From Myxococcales bacterium (lineage in GTDB: Bacteria > Myxococcota_A > Polyangia > Nannocystales > Nannocystaceae), in the NCBI GenBank assembly GCA_020633315.1, contig JACKDV010000003.1, positions 62,001-126,000 of the forward strand: a stretch of DNA of 64,000 bases, in the 5' to 3' direction. This document shows positions 18,563 through 28,074 of the stretch, piece by piece (the first letter of the stretch is position 1; each line of letters opens with the position of its first letter). A model generated the notes under the pieces. It worked only from the letters and a program-made list of their open reading frames with translations, made no database searches and was not told the DNA's origin. A program made the position numbers and the translations under genes.

Positions 18563-19632
18563 TCGCCCCGCAGGGCCTTGGGCTCGTCGCCGGGCAGCAG
18601 GCCCTCGAGCGCCTGCTTCTGGGCGTGCACGCGCTGCTCGTAGGACAGCTCGCGCACCTCGAGCACGGCCTCGATGAGGGTCACCAGGTCCTCGGCCGTG
18701 TGGGCGCACAGCCGGGAGCTGACCTCGGGCGGCACCGTGCGCACCACTGGACGCTCGACGATCCGCTCCACGATCTTCTCCTGCACCCGCAGCACCTCCA
18801 CGAATTCCACCTCGGGCGGCGCGGCCTGCCCCTGCAGCACGTCGACGGTGAGGCGCCAGATCATCGGGGAGTCGGGGTCGCGCCAGCGCGGCGGCCCGGC
18901 ATCGGCAGCCTCGTCGGCCGCGGGATCCTCGGCCGCGAGGTCGAGGCCCTGGTCGTGCTCTTCGTGCGCCTCGACCGAGTGGTCGTCGAGCCCCTGGTCG
19001 AGGCCGGGCTCGTCACCGAGCTCGGCGCTGCGCCCTGGCGGCGGCTCCACGAAGCCGGTGTCGTCGTCGAGCATGAAGGTGCGAAGCTGCTGCAGCACCC
19101 GATCCGCCGGCCCTTCGAACAGCAGCGCCTGCCCGGCCGACAGCGGCGTGGTGGGCTTGCCCGCGTCGGCCTCGTCGCCGAGCAAGCGCTTCCAGCCGCC
19201 GAGCAGATCGATGTCGAGGGTGAGCAGCACGTGCTCCTGCCCGAACACCTCGAAGTCGGCGGCGAGGTGCTCGAGGTTGTCGCGAGGGTGCCCGCTGTAG
19301 CGACGGTCCTTCCACACCTTGCGCACCCACTGGCCCTTGCCGAAGCCGCGGGGCTCGATCCGGTGGGTGGCGGCGATCTTGGCGTAGTCGTCGCGCTCGT
19401 GGGTGGCCCGCTCGAGCTGCGTGCCGCGCAGCTCGAGCCGGCGGTCGAGGAAGGTGGCGCGGGCCCGGGCCTGGTCGCGCTCGAGCAGGGCCCGTCGCTC
19501 GGCATCCACCTGCTCGCGTCGACGCCGACGCCCCACGGCCCAGGTCGCCACCGCCCCCACGGCGGCCCCCAGCGCGAGGAAGAGCGCGTCGAGCACGAGA
19601 GGGACGGTGTCGCAGACGAGGGCGCATGGCAA
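18559..19632 (-). CDS. Membrane-anchored coiled-coil protein of unknown function
   Basis: 357 aa. One N-terminal membrane helix (about residues 10-34), then a basic, Arg/Glu-rich coiled-coil (35-85). A globular segment follows, with GKGQWVRKVWKDRRYSGHP and FEVFGQEHVLLTLDIDLL, then an acidic His/Asp-rich linker (about 200-245) and a C-terminal helical part containing VQEKIVERIVERPVV. I do not recognise the family. Same strand as, and 24 bp after, the NlpC/P60 gene, so it may belong to the same envelope operon. Confidence 0.7.
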   Translation of the reverse strand: MPCALVCDTVPLVLDALFLALGAAVGAVATWAVGRRRRREQVDAERRALLERDQARARATFLDRRLELRGTQLERATHERDDYAKIAATHRIEPRGFGKGQWVRKVWKDRRYSGHPRDNLEHLAADFEVFGQEHVLLTLDIDLLGGWKRLLGDEADAGKPTTPLSAGQALLFEGPADRVLQQLRTFMLDDDTGFVEPPPGRSAELGDEPGLDQGLDDHSVEAHEEHDQGLDLAAEDPAADEAADAGPPRWRDPDSPMIWRLTVDVLQGQAAPPEVEFVEVLRVQEKIVERIVERPVVRTVPPEVSSRLCAHTAEDLVTLIEAVLEVRELSYEQRVHAQKQALEGLLPGDEPKALRGE

Positions 19633-19656
19633 GTCGCCGTCGCGCCCGGACCGGCC

Positions 19657-21108
19657 TCACGAGGGCGCGAGCACCACGAGGTTGGTGATCCGCTGGATGT
19701 ACGCCGTCCGCTCGCTGCCCCGGCCCAGCTCGAGGGTGGTCACCGCCACCCGGCCCAGGCGGTACACGGTGTCGGGGCCCCCGACGCAGGGCACCAGGTA
19801 CTCGCTGATGGCCGAGACCGCGTACTGCTGCCCCTCGTCCTGCCCCAGGTACATCATGATGTGGCCGGGCATGTACAGCAGCACGAGACCGCGCTCGGCC
19901 TGGCGGCGGATCTCGGCCCGCTTGGCGTCCTCGTCCATGGCCGAGACGTCCACGTTGGTGGAGCCGAGCTTGCCCTGCACGCCGGAGTGCCGCGGCATCT
20001 GCAGGCCGAAGCCGACCAGCACGTCGCGGGTGAGACGGGAGCAGTCGCGATGCCCGGCTCGGCCGCCCCAGCCGTAGGGCGTGTCGAGCTCGCGCAGCGC
20101 CATGGTCCATGCGTTGCGCCGGGTGAGGGGCAGCTCGCCCTCCACCACCCTCTCGGAGGCGCTCACCGTGTCCTCCACCAGGCCCTCGGCGGTGGGCACC
20201 AGCACGCGCCGCAGCTCGCCCTCGCGCCCCACCACGGGGATCCGCACGCCCATCCGCAGAGGACGGCCGCCGTCGCTGCGCAGGTCGTCGTCGGTGGAGA
20301 ACAGGTGCGGGCCCTGCATCAGCTCGCGCAGGTGCACCGCCGGCAGCGTGGGGGTGAGCGTGGGCGCGTGCAGCCAGCCGGTGGTGTGGCCCGCGTGCAC
20401 GTAGAGCCACTGGCCCCCCTCCCCGCTCCGCAGCACCCTCACCACCTCGCCGGGGTGCAGGCTCGCGCAGCGATTGCGGTCGAAGTCGAGGTCGACGGGC
20501 GGCTTGTACAGACCCGAGTCGAGCGCGATGCACCACAGGCTCGCCTCGTCGGCGACCACGTGGAATTCGTCGGTGGGCTCGGCCTCGTCGGAGATCCGGC
20601 GGGCCTGGGCCACGCTGCCCGCCTGGCCCTCCAAGAGCCGCCCGTCGGCCACGCGCTCGGCGATCCAGTCCATGCGCTCGGCGAGCTGCTGCCGCTGGTG
20701 CTCGGGATCGGCGATGTCGACGGTGAAGGGATCGCGCCAGCCCCCCTCGATCGCGGAGGACTGGGCGTTGAGCCCCTCGATGCCGGCGGCCGGCACCAGC
20801 ACCTCGTCGGCCGCCCCCGGCGGGAGCTTGGCGATCCAGTGCTCCACCCGACGGTGCTCGGGGCGGGTGCCCGGGGCCACCGCCACGTCGATGGGCTCGG
20901 CGGGGCACGAGGCCGCGGGCTCGACCGCCGCCTCGGGCCCGGGGCTCGCCTCGGGCGACGCGGGCTCGGGCGGGGCCGGGGCTCCACACGCCCAGCCGAG
21001 CACCAAGCCCGCGGCGAGACCATGCCAACCGCCGCGCACGCCCCCGCCGACGCGCCAGCGCCCGCGGCGATTCCCGGCCGGCTCGCGGTGGGGCCCCACG
21101 CGGCTCAC
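19657..21108 (-). CDS. SH3 plus NlpC/P60 cell-wall hydrolase, exported
   Basis: 483 aa from a GTG at 21108 that overlaps the upstream stop (GTGA); the longer frame upstream is not protein-like. Signal sequence LAAGLVLGWACG with a non-ideal lipobox, then a Pro/Glu-rich tether. The middle holds an SH3-type module (about 205-275, GQWLYVHAGHTTGWLHAP). The C-terminal NlpC/P60 peptidase carries the nucleophile in DCSRLTRDV and the histidine in MPGHIMMYLG. Predicted to cleave peptidoglycan stem peptides in the periplasm. Translationally coupled to the DUF4333-like lipoprotein. Confidence 0.88.
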   Translation of the reverse strand: MSRVGPHREPAGNRRGRWRVGGGVRGGWHGLAAGLVLGWACGAPAPPEPASPEASPGPEAAVEPAASCPAEPIDVAVAPGTRPEHRRVEHWIAKLPPGAADEVLVPAAGIEGLNAQSSAIEGGWRDPFTVDIADPEHQRQQLAERMDWIAERVADGRLLEGQAGSVAQARRISDEAEPTDEFHVVADEASLWCIALDSGLYKPPVDLDFDRNRCASLHPGEVVRVLRSGEGGQWLYVHAGHTTGWLHAPTLTPTLPAVHLRELMQGPHLFSTDDDLRSDGGRPLRMGVRIPVVGREGELRRVLVPTAEGLVEDTVSASERVVEGELPLTRRNAWTMALRELDTPYGWGGRAGHRDCSRLTRDVLVGFGLQMPRHSGVQGKLGSTNVDVSAMDEDAKRAEIRRQAERGLVLLYMPGHIMMYLGQDEGQQYAVSAISEYLVPCVGGPDTVYRLGRVAVTTLELGRGSERTAYIQRITNLVVLAPS

Positions 21109-21626
21109 CTGCCCCCTCCGGCCGCGTGCTCCACGGGGGTCACGGTGGCCCGGTGCTTGGAGCCCTCTCCGCTGAACACCCCACGCCATCGCAGGTGCTG
21201 GCCGTCCTCGGTGGTGATCTCGCAGTGGTGCTCGGCCTGCGGCCGTGCCACCCACACCTGGCCCTCGCAGCGCACCCGGGCCACGGCCTGGCCCTGGGCC
21301 CGCAGCTCGGCCGCGATCTCCGGCTCGAGGCGGGCGGTGACCAGGGTGGCGTGCCGAGGCCGCAGCACCAGCCCGCCCTCGTCGTCCTCCACCTCCACCA
21401 CCACCGAGACCTCCTCGCCGTCGATGGTGGCGGCACACTCCACGCTGCGGCCGCGCTCCCGCGGAAGGCTCCCGGGGCAGCGCACGGCCTCGGGCTCGAT
21501 CTCGCGCGCCGCGAGGTAGGCCCGCAGCTCGGCCTCGATCGCGTCGGGACCCAGCTCGGCGCCGCACGACAGCGCTCCCAGCACCATCGCGGCCGCTCGC
21601 CTCGACCCCTTCCTGACGCCGTCCAT
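21105..21626 (-). CDS. DUF4333-like small lipoprotein
   Basis: 173 aa from ATG 21626 (MDGVRKG). Signal peptide with cysteine in GALSCGAEL. The mature part has two similar halves, each with a cysteine near the start (VRCPGSL and VRCEGQV) and a VECAATIDGEEV / HHCEITTEDGQ strand, resembling duplicated DUF4333-type modules. Function unknown. Its stop overlaps the start of the NlpC/P60 gene, so the two are expressed together. Confidence 0.7.
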   Translation of the reverse strand: MDGVRKGSRRAAAMVLGALSCGAELGPDAIEAELRAYLAAREIEPEAVRCPGSLPRERGRSVECAATIDGEEVSVVVEVEDDEGGLVLRPRHATLVTARLEPEIAAELRAQGQAVARVRCEGQVWVARPQAEHHCEITTEDGQHLRWRGVFSGEGSKHRATVTPVEHAAGGGR

Positions 21627-21728
21627 CGGTCCCCTTGGGTCTACCACGGGCCACGCTCGAAATCGGGACGCCGGACCCCGGGGTCCGTTCGCCTTCGTGC
21701 GGCCCCCGCCGGTATCCTGCTCCAGACG

Positions 21729-22946
21729 ATGTCCGAGCCGTTCGCGTTCCCCTCCGCCGACGAGACCTTCGAGGATTTCGAGATCATCGCGGAGGTCGGA
21801 CGCGGGTCCTTCGCACGGGTGTACCGGGTCCTCGCGCCCGGCCACGACGAGCCGGTGGCGCTCAAGCTCACCGCCATGCCCGGGATGGAGGTGGACACCA
21901 TGCAGCGGGCCATCCGCGAGATCGCGGTGCTCCGCGCGCTATCGAGCCCCCACGTGGTGCGCCTGTTCGACTCGAGCATCGGCGACGGCTACGTGTACCT
22001 GGTGATGGAGCTGCTGGTGGGCAACCAGCTCGATCGCATGCACGACATGGACGAGCCCATGCAGGTGGCCCAGGCGGTGGAGACGATCCTCCAGGTGTGC
22101 CTGGGGCTGGCCGAGGCGCACGCCAAGGGCGTGGTCCATCGCGACATCAAGCCGGCCAACATCTGGGTGCAGCCCGACGGGCTGGTGAAGCTGCTGGACT
22201 TCGGGCTGGCGCGGGCCTGGGGCGTGCCGTGGGTGTACGGCCGCAATGCCACCGCGGCCCGCACGGTGGTCGGCACCCCGCACTACTGCCAGCCCGAGCA
22301 GCTGCACACGGCCCAGCTCACCCCGGCCAGCGACGTCTACAGCCTCGCCACGATCCTCTACGAGCTGCTGTCGGGGCACGCGACCCTGTTCGCCCATCAG
22401 CGGATCAGCGAGGTGATCGAGGCGCTGCACGACGACCCCCTGGCCTGGCTCGACGCGCACGCGGCCCGCGAGGTGGTGCCCATCACCCGCTATCCGGGCT
22501 GCGCCGGCCTGCCCGACTCGCTGCTGGCCCTGCTCGATCGTGCGCTGGCCAAGGATCCGCACGCGCGACCGCAGCTCGCGGGCGGCATGGCCTCGACCCT
22601 CGGCGACATCCTCCACCACGATCTCGACGCCACGCCGGCGGCCACGGTGGAGATCCGCTCGGGCGGCTCTGCTCGCCAGGTACCGCTGGTGCCGGGCCGT
22701 CGGCGCGTGGGCGCGGGCGAGGTGTGTGCGATCCAGGTCACCGGCGGCTCCCTGCTCGACGTGCACGCGCACATCGAGTGGAGCGGCAGCCCGCGCCTCG
22801 CCCAGATCCGTCCCGCGGCCCCCGGTGCTCCCATCGTGGTGGACGGCGTGCCGGTGGATCACGTGGCCACGCTGGGCCCGGGCTCCGAGGTGGTGATCGG
22901 CGGGGTCACCCTGCACCTGCGCTACCCGGACCCGCCGGAGCGCTGA
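21729..22946 (+). CDS. Ser/Thr protein kinase with C-terminal FHA-like domain
   Basis: 405 aa, ATG 21729. Kinase motifs: GRGSFARVYR loop, VALKLT lysine, HRDIKPANIW, DFGLARAW, VGTPHYCQPEQ (about residues 15-285). The last about 100 residues (VEIRSGGSARQVPL, then VDGVPVDHVATLGPGSEVVIGG) look like a degenerate FHA fold that lacks the clear GR/S-R-x-H phosphopeptide residues. No transmembrane segment is evident, so probably cytosolic. Divergent from the DUF4333-like lipoprotein. Confidence 0.88.
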   Translation: MSEPFAFPSADETFEDFEIIAEVGRGSFARVYRVLAPGHDEPVALKLTAMPGMEVDTMQRAIREIAVLRALSSPHVVRLFDSSIGDGYVYLVMELLVGNQLDRMHDMDEPMQVAQAVETILQVCLGLAEAHAKGVVHRDIKPANIWVQPDGLVKLLDFGLARAWGVPWVYGRNATAARTVVGTPHYCQPEQLHTAQLTPASDVYSLATILYELLSGHATLFAHQRISEVIEALHDDPLAWLDAHAAREVVPITRYPGCAGLPDSLLALLDRALAKDPHARPQLAGGMASTLGDILHHDLDATPAATVEIRSGGSARQVPLVPGRRRVGAGEVCAIQVTGGSLLDVHAHIEWSGSPRLAQIRPAAPGAPIVVDGVPVDHVATLGPGSEVVIGGVTLHLRYPDPPER

Positions 22947-23012
22947 GCCTGCGGGTGGACGCGCCCGGATCGGCCGCGGCCCCGAGCCCGTGGCCTGGCG
23001 CGGCCCAGGACC

Positions 23013-23660
23013 TCACTCGGCTGCGAGCGCCAGGAGACGATCGGTCGGCACCCGAGCCCTTCGCCGCGGGCGGGCGACCACCGCTCGCTCGAGGCTGGCG
23101 TGCAGCGCATCGGCCCGCACCGGCAGGCCGCCCAGGCGCAGGCGCGAGCGCTCGGCGAGCTCCTTGGCGCGCTCGGGCAGCCCGTCGATCCAGACCTTGG
23201 TGGTGAGGTTGGGCTCGTCCTCCTCGGCGAGGGCCGCCTGGGCCCGCCGCACCAGCGCGGGCGCCTGCAGGGCCAGGCGGATCACGTGCTTGCCCGCCGC
23301 GCGCGAGCGCGTGCGGACGGTGGCCATGGCCTCGCGCACGGCCAAGAGATCTCGCACCAGCCGCTCGCCGTTCGCCGGTGCGATCGACCAGGGGTCGACC
23401 GCCTCGGTACCCAGGCAGGCCGCGACCAAGCGCCGAAGCGATCCCGTGGTGAGGCTCAGCGCAGCCGCACGCTCGGGCAGCGACCGCAGGAAGCGCTCGC
23501 CCGACCCCAGGGCCTCCTCGGCCCAGGACTGGGCGTCGTCGATGCAGTCGAGCAGATCGAGGGCCTGCCCCACCGGGCCGAGCACGGGGCTCGGCTCGCG
23601 CAGCGGCGAGCGATCGCCCTGCCGAGGGATGGGGAGAGTGCGGTCGCTGGCGCTGGTCAT
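23013..23660 (-). CDS. Hypothetical helical protein
   Basis: 215 aa from ATG 23660 (MTSASDR); the upstream extension looks non-coding. Predicted mostly alpha-helical, rich in Ala, Arg, Glu and Leu, with repeated amphipathic stretches (QALDLLDCIDDAQSWAEEAL, ERLVRDLLAVREAM) and no signal peptide or membrane segment. I do not recognise a family. Converges on the FHA-like kinase gene 66 bp away. Confidence 0.6.
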   Translation of the reverse strand: MTSASDRTLPIPRQGDRSPLREPSPVLGPVGQALDLLDCIDDAQSWAEEALGSGERFLRSLPERAAALSLTTGSLRRLVAACLGTEAVDPWSIAPANGERLVRDLLAVREAMATVRTRSRAAGKHVIRLALQAPALVRRAQAALAEEDEPNLTTKVWIDGLPERAKELAERSRLRLGGLPVRADALHASLERAVVARPRRRARVPTDRLLALAAE

Positions 23661-23931
23661 GGTGGGCTGCACGGGTCCTCGCAAGTCTCGTGCCGGGACG
23701 AGGCACGCACAAAAGGGCTGCGGGGGCGCGACGCGGGCCCGACGGCGAGCGCGTTCGGATCTGGCCACGGCGGTTGCCACCTGGTCGCCAGTCGCCACCC
23801 CCAATGCCCGAGCACGAAGCACCGGTCGTGCCGACGCGAAAGCCCAAGGGTGCCCACCACGGCGATCGCCCGGCTGGGCAACTCGCCCAGCGCGGGCGGG
23901 CAGTGGGTCGTCGCGGCTGGAGCCGGGATGG

Positions 23932-24738
23932 TCAGACCGACCAGCCGCCGGGCGGAGGCTCGCGCAGCGACAGGCAGCTCAGCGCTCCGTCCCCGCGGTG
24001 CAGCTCGGAGAGCTCCACGGTCACCACGCGATGGCCGAGCGCGGCGAGGAGGCGGGCGGTGCCGGGTGCGCTGGCGCTGACGAGCACGCGATCTCCCAGC
24101 GCGAGCACGTTGGCCCCCAGCGGCTCGGGAACGGCATGGACCTCGAGATCGAGCGCCTGGAGCACCGCCGGCGCCAGCGCCGTGGCGTCGAGCACCACGC
24201 TGCGATCGTCGAGGGCCGAGCAGACCGACTTGAGGTGGAGCACCGACGGCGGAACCTCCACCGCGACCACGCTCAGGCCCTCCTCGGCCGCGATGGCGCG
24301 CAGCTGCTCGATGCCGGCGTCGTTGGTGCGTCGCGATCGACCCACCAGCAGCCGATCGCCCAGCCGCATCACGTCGCCGCCGTCGAGCGTGGCGGGCTCG
24401 CGGAGCTGGACCACCGGTCGCACGGACGACAGCGCGGCCACCAGCTCGGGCAATTCGGCCCGGCGCTCGGCGGCACCGGGTCGGGTGATCACCACCCGTC
24501 GATCCAGCACGATCGCGCCGTCCTCCACGAAGCACGCATCGGGCAGGTGATCGGCCGCGGGCACGTGCTCCACCCTCACCCCGGCCTCGCGCAGCGCCTC
24601 CACGTAGCCGCGATGCTGCCTCGAGGCGAGCTCGGGATCGGGGTCGGCGCCTGCCTCCCTGCGGATGCAGCGAGCATAGGCGGCAGTGGGCCTGCGAGCC
24701 CACGCCAACCGTGGCGTCGAGGGGGGTGATGGTGTCAT
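23932..24738 (-). CDS. Dimethylarginine dimethylaminohydrolase-like (amidinotransferase superfamily)
   Basis: 268 aa from ATG 24738 (MTPSPPS). Guanidino-group hydrolase fold: DACFVEDGAIV, TLDGGDVM, the catalytic histidine region LHLKSVCSALDD, and the nucleophile cysteine near the C-terminus in GDGALSCLSLRE. Length (about 255-285 in family) and motifs fit DDAH, which converts methylated arginines to citrulline. A related ornithine- or arginine-hydrolysing role is possible. Divergent from the FHA-histidine kinase. Confidence 0.85.
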   Translation of the reverse strand: MTPSPPSTPRLAWARRPTAAYARCIRREAGADPDPELASRQHRGYVEALREAGVRVEHVPAADHLPDACFVEDGAIVLDRRVVITRPGAAERRAELPELVAALSSVRPVVQLREPATLDGGDVMRLGDRLLVGRSRRTNDAGIEQLRAIAAEEGLSVVAVEVPPSVLHLKSVCSALDDRSVVLDATALAPAVLQALDLEVHAVPEPLGANVLALGDRVLVSASAPGTARLLAALGHRVVTVELSELHRGDGALSCLSLREPPPGGWSV

Positions 24739-24976
24739 CGTTCGCCCGACGGTACCAACCCCGAAACGAATCGTCCCACTTGAGGACGAGGGACTCCGCA
24801 CGCATGGTGGGCACGGCCACACTCGCCGCAGACCGACGCGCTCGGACCTGTGGCATGGCCAACGACACGACGCACCCACGGGGCTCCGAGTGTTCCCTTC
24901 TCGAACCAGTCTCGGCACCAGCCAAGGCGTGTGATGGTGCTACCCTGGTTCGGGCGTAACGACGCCCGCGAATCGG

Positions 24977-26503
24977 ATGAGCCAAGAGCCGAACTCGACG
25001 ACGTTGCGCGTCTCTGGGGGGCCCCGCCGCACCGCTCGGACCCATCGCAACATGACGGCCCAGAACGCCGCGCTACTGGTGGTGCTGGTCGGCCCCGACG
25101 CGGGCAAGCGCATCGCGGTGGGCGACGGAGTGATCATCGGTCGCGACGTGGATGGTCGCGGCCTCATCCTCGACGAGGGAGTGTCCCGCCGGCACATGCG
25201 GATCTCTCGGCAGTCCGACGGCACCAGCCTCGTCGAGGACCTCGGCAGCCGCAACGGCACCTTCGTCAACGGCCAGCGCATCGAGGCGGCGCCGCTGCAG
25301 TCGGGCGACAAGATCGCGGTGGGCTCGGGCACGATCCTGCTGTTCACCCACAACGATCGCTACGAGGAGCAGGTGCTGCGCGCCCAGAAGATGCAGGCGC
25401 TGGGGCGCCTCGCCGGCGGCGTCGCCCACGACTTCAACAACCTGGTGCTCGCGATCCTGGGGAACGTGGACTACCTCAAGGCGCGCGAGCAGGCGCCGCC
25501 CGACGTGGCCGAGTGCCTGGGCGAGATCGAGACCGCCGCGCGCCGGGCCGCCCAGCTCACACGCCAGCTCCTGTCGTTCGCCCGCAAGCGCGAAGCGGTG
25601 ATGGAGCCGGTCGACATCCCGGCGCTGGTCGACGAGGCGGGCGCGCTGCTGCGCCGCACCCTGCCCCGCGGCGTAGAGCTGCAGACCGAGGTCTCCCCGG
25701 GCCTGAGCGTGATGGGCGACTCGGCGCAGCTGCTGCAGGTGGTGCTCAACGCGGGGATCAACGCCGGCCAGGCGATGCCCGAGGGCGGCCACCTGCGGAT
25801 CCGAGCCGCGCGCTGCTCGATGACCGGCGACACCCTGCCCAGCGGGCTCACCCCCGGTCGCTACGTGCGGCTCGAGATCGAGGACGACGGCGTGGGCATG
25901 GACGCCGACACCCTGGCCTCGGCGTTCCAGCCGTTCTTCTCCACCAAGCCCGACGGCGAGGGCACGGGCCTGGGGCTGAGCACCGCGCAGAGCGTGGTGC
26001 GGGACCACGGCGGCGAGATCGATCTGCGCAGCCGCGTGGGCGAGGGCACGCGGGTCTCGGTGTACCTGCCCGCGATCGAGCCCAGCCGTCCGCTGCAGGC
26101 CGCCACCGAGGAGACCCTCACCCCGCTGTCGGGGACGGTGCTGGTGGTCGACGAGGAGGCGCTGGTCCGCAACACCGCGCGCCGCCTGCTGCAGCGCTTC
26201 GGCCTGCGGGTGAGCGTGGCCGCCGACACCACCGAGCTCGCGCGGGTGCTCGAGGAGCACGGCCGCGACTTCGACGTGGTGATCGTGGGCGACGAGCTGC
26301 CCGGCACCACCGTGGAGTCGCTGATCTCCGGCGTGCGCGAGCTGGCCCCGCATGCGCAGGTGCTGGTGAGCTCGAGCAACACCGAGCCCGAGCGCGTGCA
26401 GGCGCTGGAGCGCCACGGCGTGCTGGCGGTGCTGCGCAAGCCCTGGGGCGCCCGGCGGCTGTGGGGCAAGGTCTGGGTCGCGCTCAATCGACCGCGGAGC
26501 TGA
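24977..26503 (+). CDS. FHA-histidine kinase with degenerate receiver domain
   Basis: 508 aa (ATG 24977; ATG 25052 is an alternative just before the FHA domain). FHA domain about 30-125 with IIGRDVDGRGLILDEGVSRR and GSRNGTFVNG. HisKA has H151 in GGVAHDFNN. HATPase_c has its N-box at NAGINAGQAMPEGG, then DDGVGMD and GTGLGLS. The C-terminal receiver (from about 386) keeps the acidic pair (VVDEE) and the KPW lysine, but the phospho-acceptor position, 4 residues before LP, is Gly438 rather than Asp. No membrane helix: a cytosolic sensor reading phosphothreonine inputs, perhaps from the many Pkn kinases (inference). Confidence 0.9.
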   Translation: MSQEPNSTTLRVSGGPRRTARTHRNMTAQNAALLVVLVGPDAGKRIAVGDGVIIGRDVDGRGLILDEGVSRRHMRISRQSDGTSLVEDLGSRNGTFVNGQRIEAAPLQSGDKIAVGSGTILLFTHNDRYEEQVLRAQKMQALGRLAGGVAHDFNNLVLAILGNVDYLKAREQAPPDVAECLGEIETAARRAAQLTRQLLSFARKREAVMEPVDIPALVDEAGALLRRTLPRGVELQTEVSPGLSVMGDSAQLLQVVLNAGINAGQAMPEGGHLRIRAARCSMTGDTLPSGLTPGRYVRLEIEDDGVGMDADTLASAFQPFFSTKPDGEGTGLGLSTAQSVVRDHGGEIDLRSRVGEGTRVSVYLPAIEPSRPLQAATEETLTPLSGTVLVVDEEALVRNTARRLLQRFGLRVSVAADTTELARVLEEHGRDFDVVIVGDELPGTTVESLISGVRELAPHAQVLVSSSNTEPERVQALERHGVLAVLRKPWGARRLWGKVWVALNRPRS

Positions 26504-26600
26504 GCCAGGCCGGGCCACGACCCGAGGCGGAGCCCGTGGCGATCGCCCCTGCGGTGGCGACGGTTTGGGATCGGCCGGGGATCCGCGGTAGCGTGGCGGC

Positions 26601-28004
26601 ATGCTCGACTGCTTCGTCGCTCGCCCCACCGCTCGCACGGTCCCGATCAGCGCCGTCCCGCTCGCCTCCTACCGCGCCTGGCTGCGCAAGCAGCCCAAGC
26701 TCACCGCGACCTGGCTCAAGAGCACCGCCTTCAAGGCCGACCTGGGCAAGCTGACCCTGGTGCCCTCGCGCGACGGAGCGATCGCGCGGGTGGTGCTGGG
26801 GCTGGGCACCCGCGCCCCCGAGCCCTGGACCTTCGCCAGCGTGCGCGAGCGGCTGCCGGGGGGGCGCTACGCCTACGACGACCTGCCGGCCGAGCACGCC
26901 GATGCGGCCGCCCTGGGCTGGGCCCTGTCGAGCTATCGCTTCACCCGCTACAAGGAGGCCGAGGACAAGCGGCCCCCGGTGCTGGCGTGGCCCACGGGCG
27001 CCGACCAGGCCGCGGTGACCCGCACCTACGAGGCCATCGCGCTGGGGCGCGACCTCATCAACACCCCCGCCGGCGACCTGGGACCGGCCGAGCTGTCGGC
27101 CGCGGTGGAGGCCCTGGGGAACCGCCACGGGGCCGAGGTCTCGGTGCTGGTGGGTCAGCAGCTGCTCGACCAGGGCTACCCCGCCGTGCACGCGGTGGGC
27201 CGCGCCGCCGCCCAGGCCCCGCGCCTGGCCGACCTGCGCTGGGGCAACGAGGACGATCCCAAGCTCACGCTGGTGGGCAAGGGCGTGTGCTTCGACAGCG
27301 GAGGCCTCGACCTCAAGAGCGCCTCCGGCATGAAGCTCATGAAGAAGGACATGGGCGGCGCGGCCTCGGTGCTGGCCCTGGCCCACATGGTGATGGACGC
27401 CGGGCTGCCCGTGCGCCTGCGGGTGCTGGTGCCCACGGTGGAGAACGCGGTCTCGGGCAACGCCTATCGCCCGGGTGACGTGCTGCAGACCCGCAAGGGC
27501 ATCACGGTGGAGGTGGGCAACACCGACGCCGAGGGGCGGCTCATCCTGTGCGATGCGCTGGCCGAGGCGGGGCGCGAGAAGCCCGAGCTGCTCATCGACT
27601 TCGCCACCCTCACCGGCGCGGCCCGGGTGGCGCTGGGCACCGAGCTGCCCGCGCTGTTCGCCAACGACGATGCGCTCGCCGACGCCGTGCTCGACGCGGG
27701 GCGGCGCCACGCCGATCCGCTGTGGCGCATGCCGCTGCACCAGGACTACCGCCGACACCTCGACAGCCGCATCGCCGACATCAACAACATCTCGAGCGTG
27801 AGCACGGGCGGCGCGATCACGGCGGCACTGTTCCTGGCCGAGTTCGTGCCCAAGGGGCAGCGCTGGGCCCACGTGGACAGCATGGCCTGGAACAGCTCCA
27901 ACCGGCCGGGTCGCCCCACCGGCGGCGATGTGTTCGGGGTGCGGGCGTTCTTCGATGCGATCTCGTCGCTGATGACCAAGGCCGAGGCCGAGACCGAGGG
28001 CTAG
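26601..28004 (+). CDS. M17 leucyl aminopeptidase family protein
   Basis: 467 aa. Di-metal aminopeptidase: metal and active-site motifs GKGVCFDSGGLDLKSASGM, MKKDMGGAA, and the family signature NTDAEGRLIL. C-terminal segments HVDSMAWNSS and NRPGRPTGGD also match. The N-terminal domain is the short version seen in PepB/PepA-like proteins. Cytosolic peptide turnover is the likely role. It begins 97 bp after the histidine kinase stop. Confidence 0.95.
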   Translation: MLDCFVARPTARTVPISAVPLASYRAWLRKQPKLTATWLKSTAFKADLGKLTLVPSRDGAIARVVLGLGTRAPEPWTFASVRERLPGGRYAYDDLPAEHADAAALGWALSSYRFTRYKEAEDKRPPVLAWPTGADQAAVTRTYEAIALGRDLINTPAGDLGPAELSAAVEALGNRHGAEVSVLVGQQLLDQGYPAVHAVGRAAAQAPRLADLRWGNEDDPKLTLVGKGVCFDSGGLDLKSASGMKLMKKDMGGAASVLALAHMVMDAGLPVRLRVLVPTVENAVSGNAYRPGDVLQTRKGITVEVGNTDAEGRLILCDALAEAGREKPELLIDFATLTGAARVALGTELPALFANDDALADAVLDAGRRHADPLWRMPLHQDYRRHLDSRIADINNISSVSTGGAITAALFLAEFVPKGQRWAHVDSMAWNSSNRPGRPTGGDVFGVRAFFDAISSLMTKAEAETEG

Positions 28005-28074
28005 CGAGCGAGGCGTGGGCGCCCCGAGAGCGTGACGGGCCGGCGGGGCGGGCTCGCGCTATCCTGGGGCGGTC

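Noticed and set aside
18625..21519. 964-aa + strand open frame
   Set aside because: Antisense shadow of the coiled-coil, NlpC/P60 and DUF4333-like genes; His/Gly/Arg-rich without domains.
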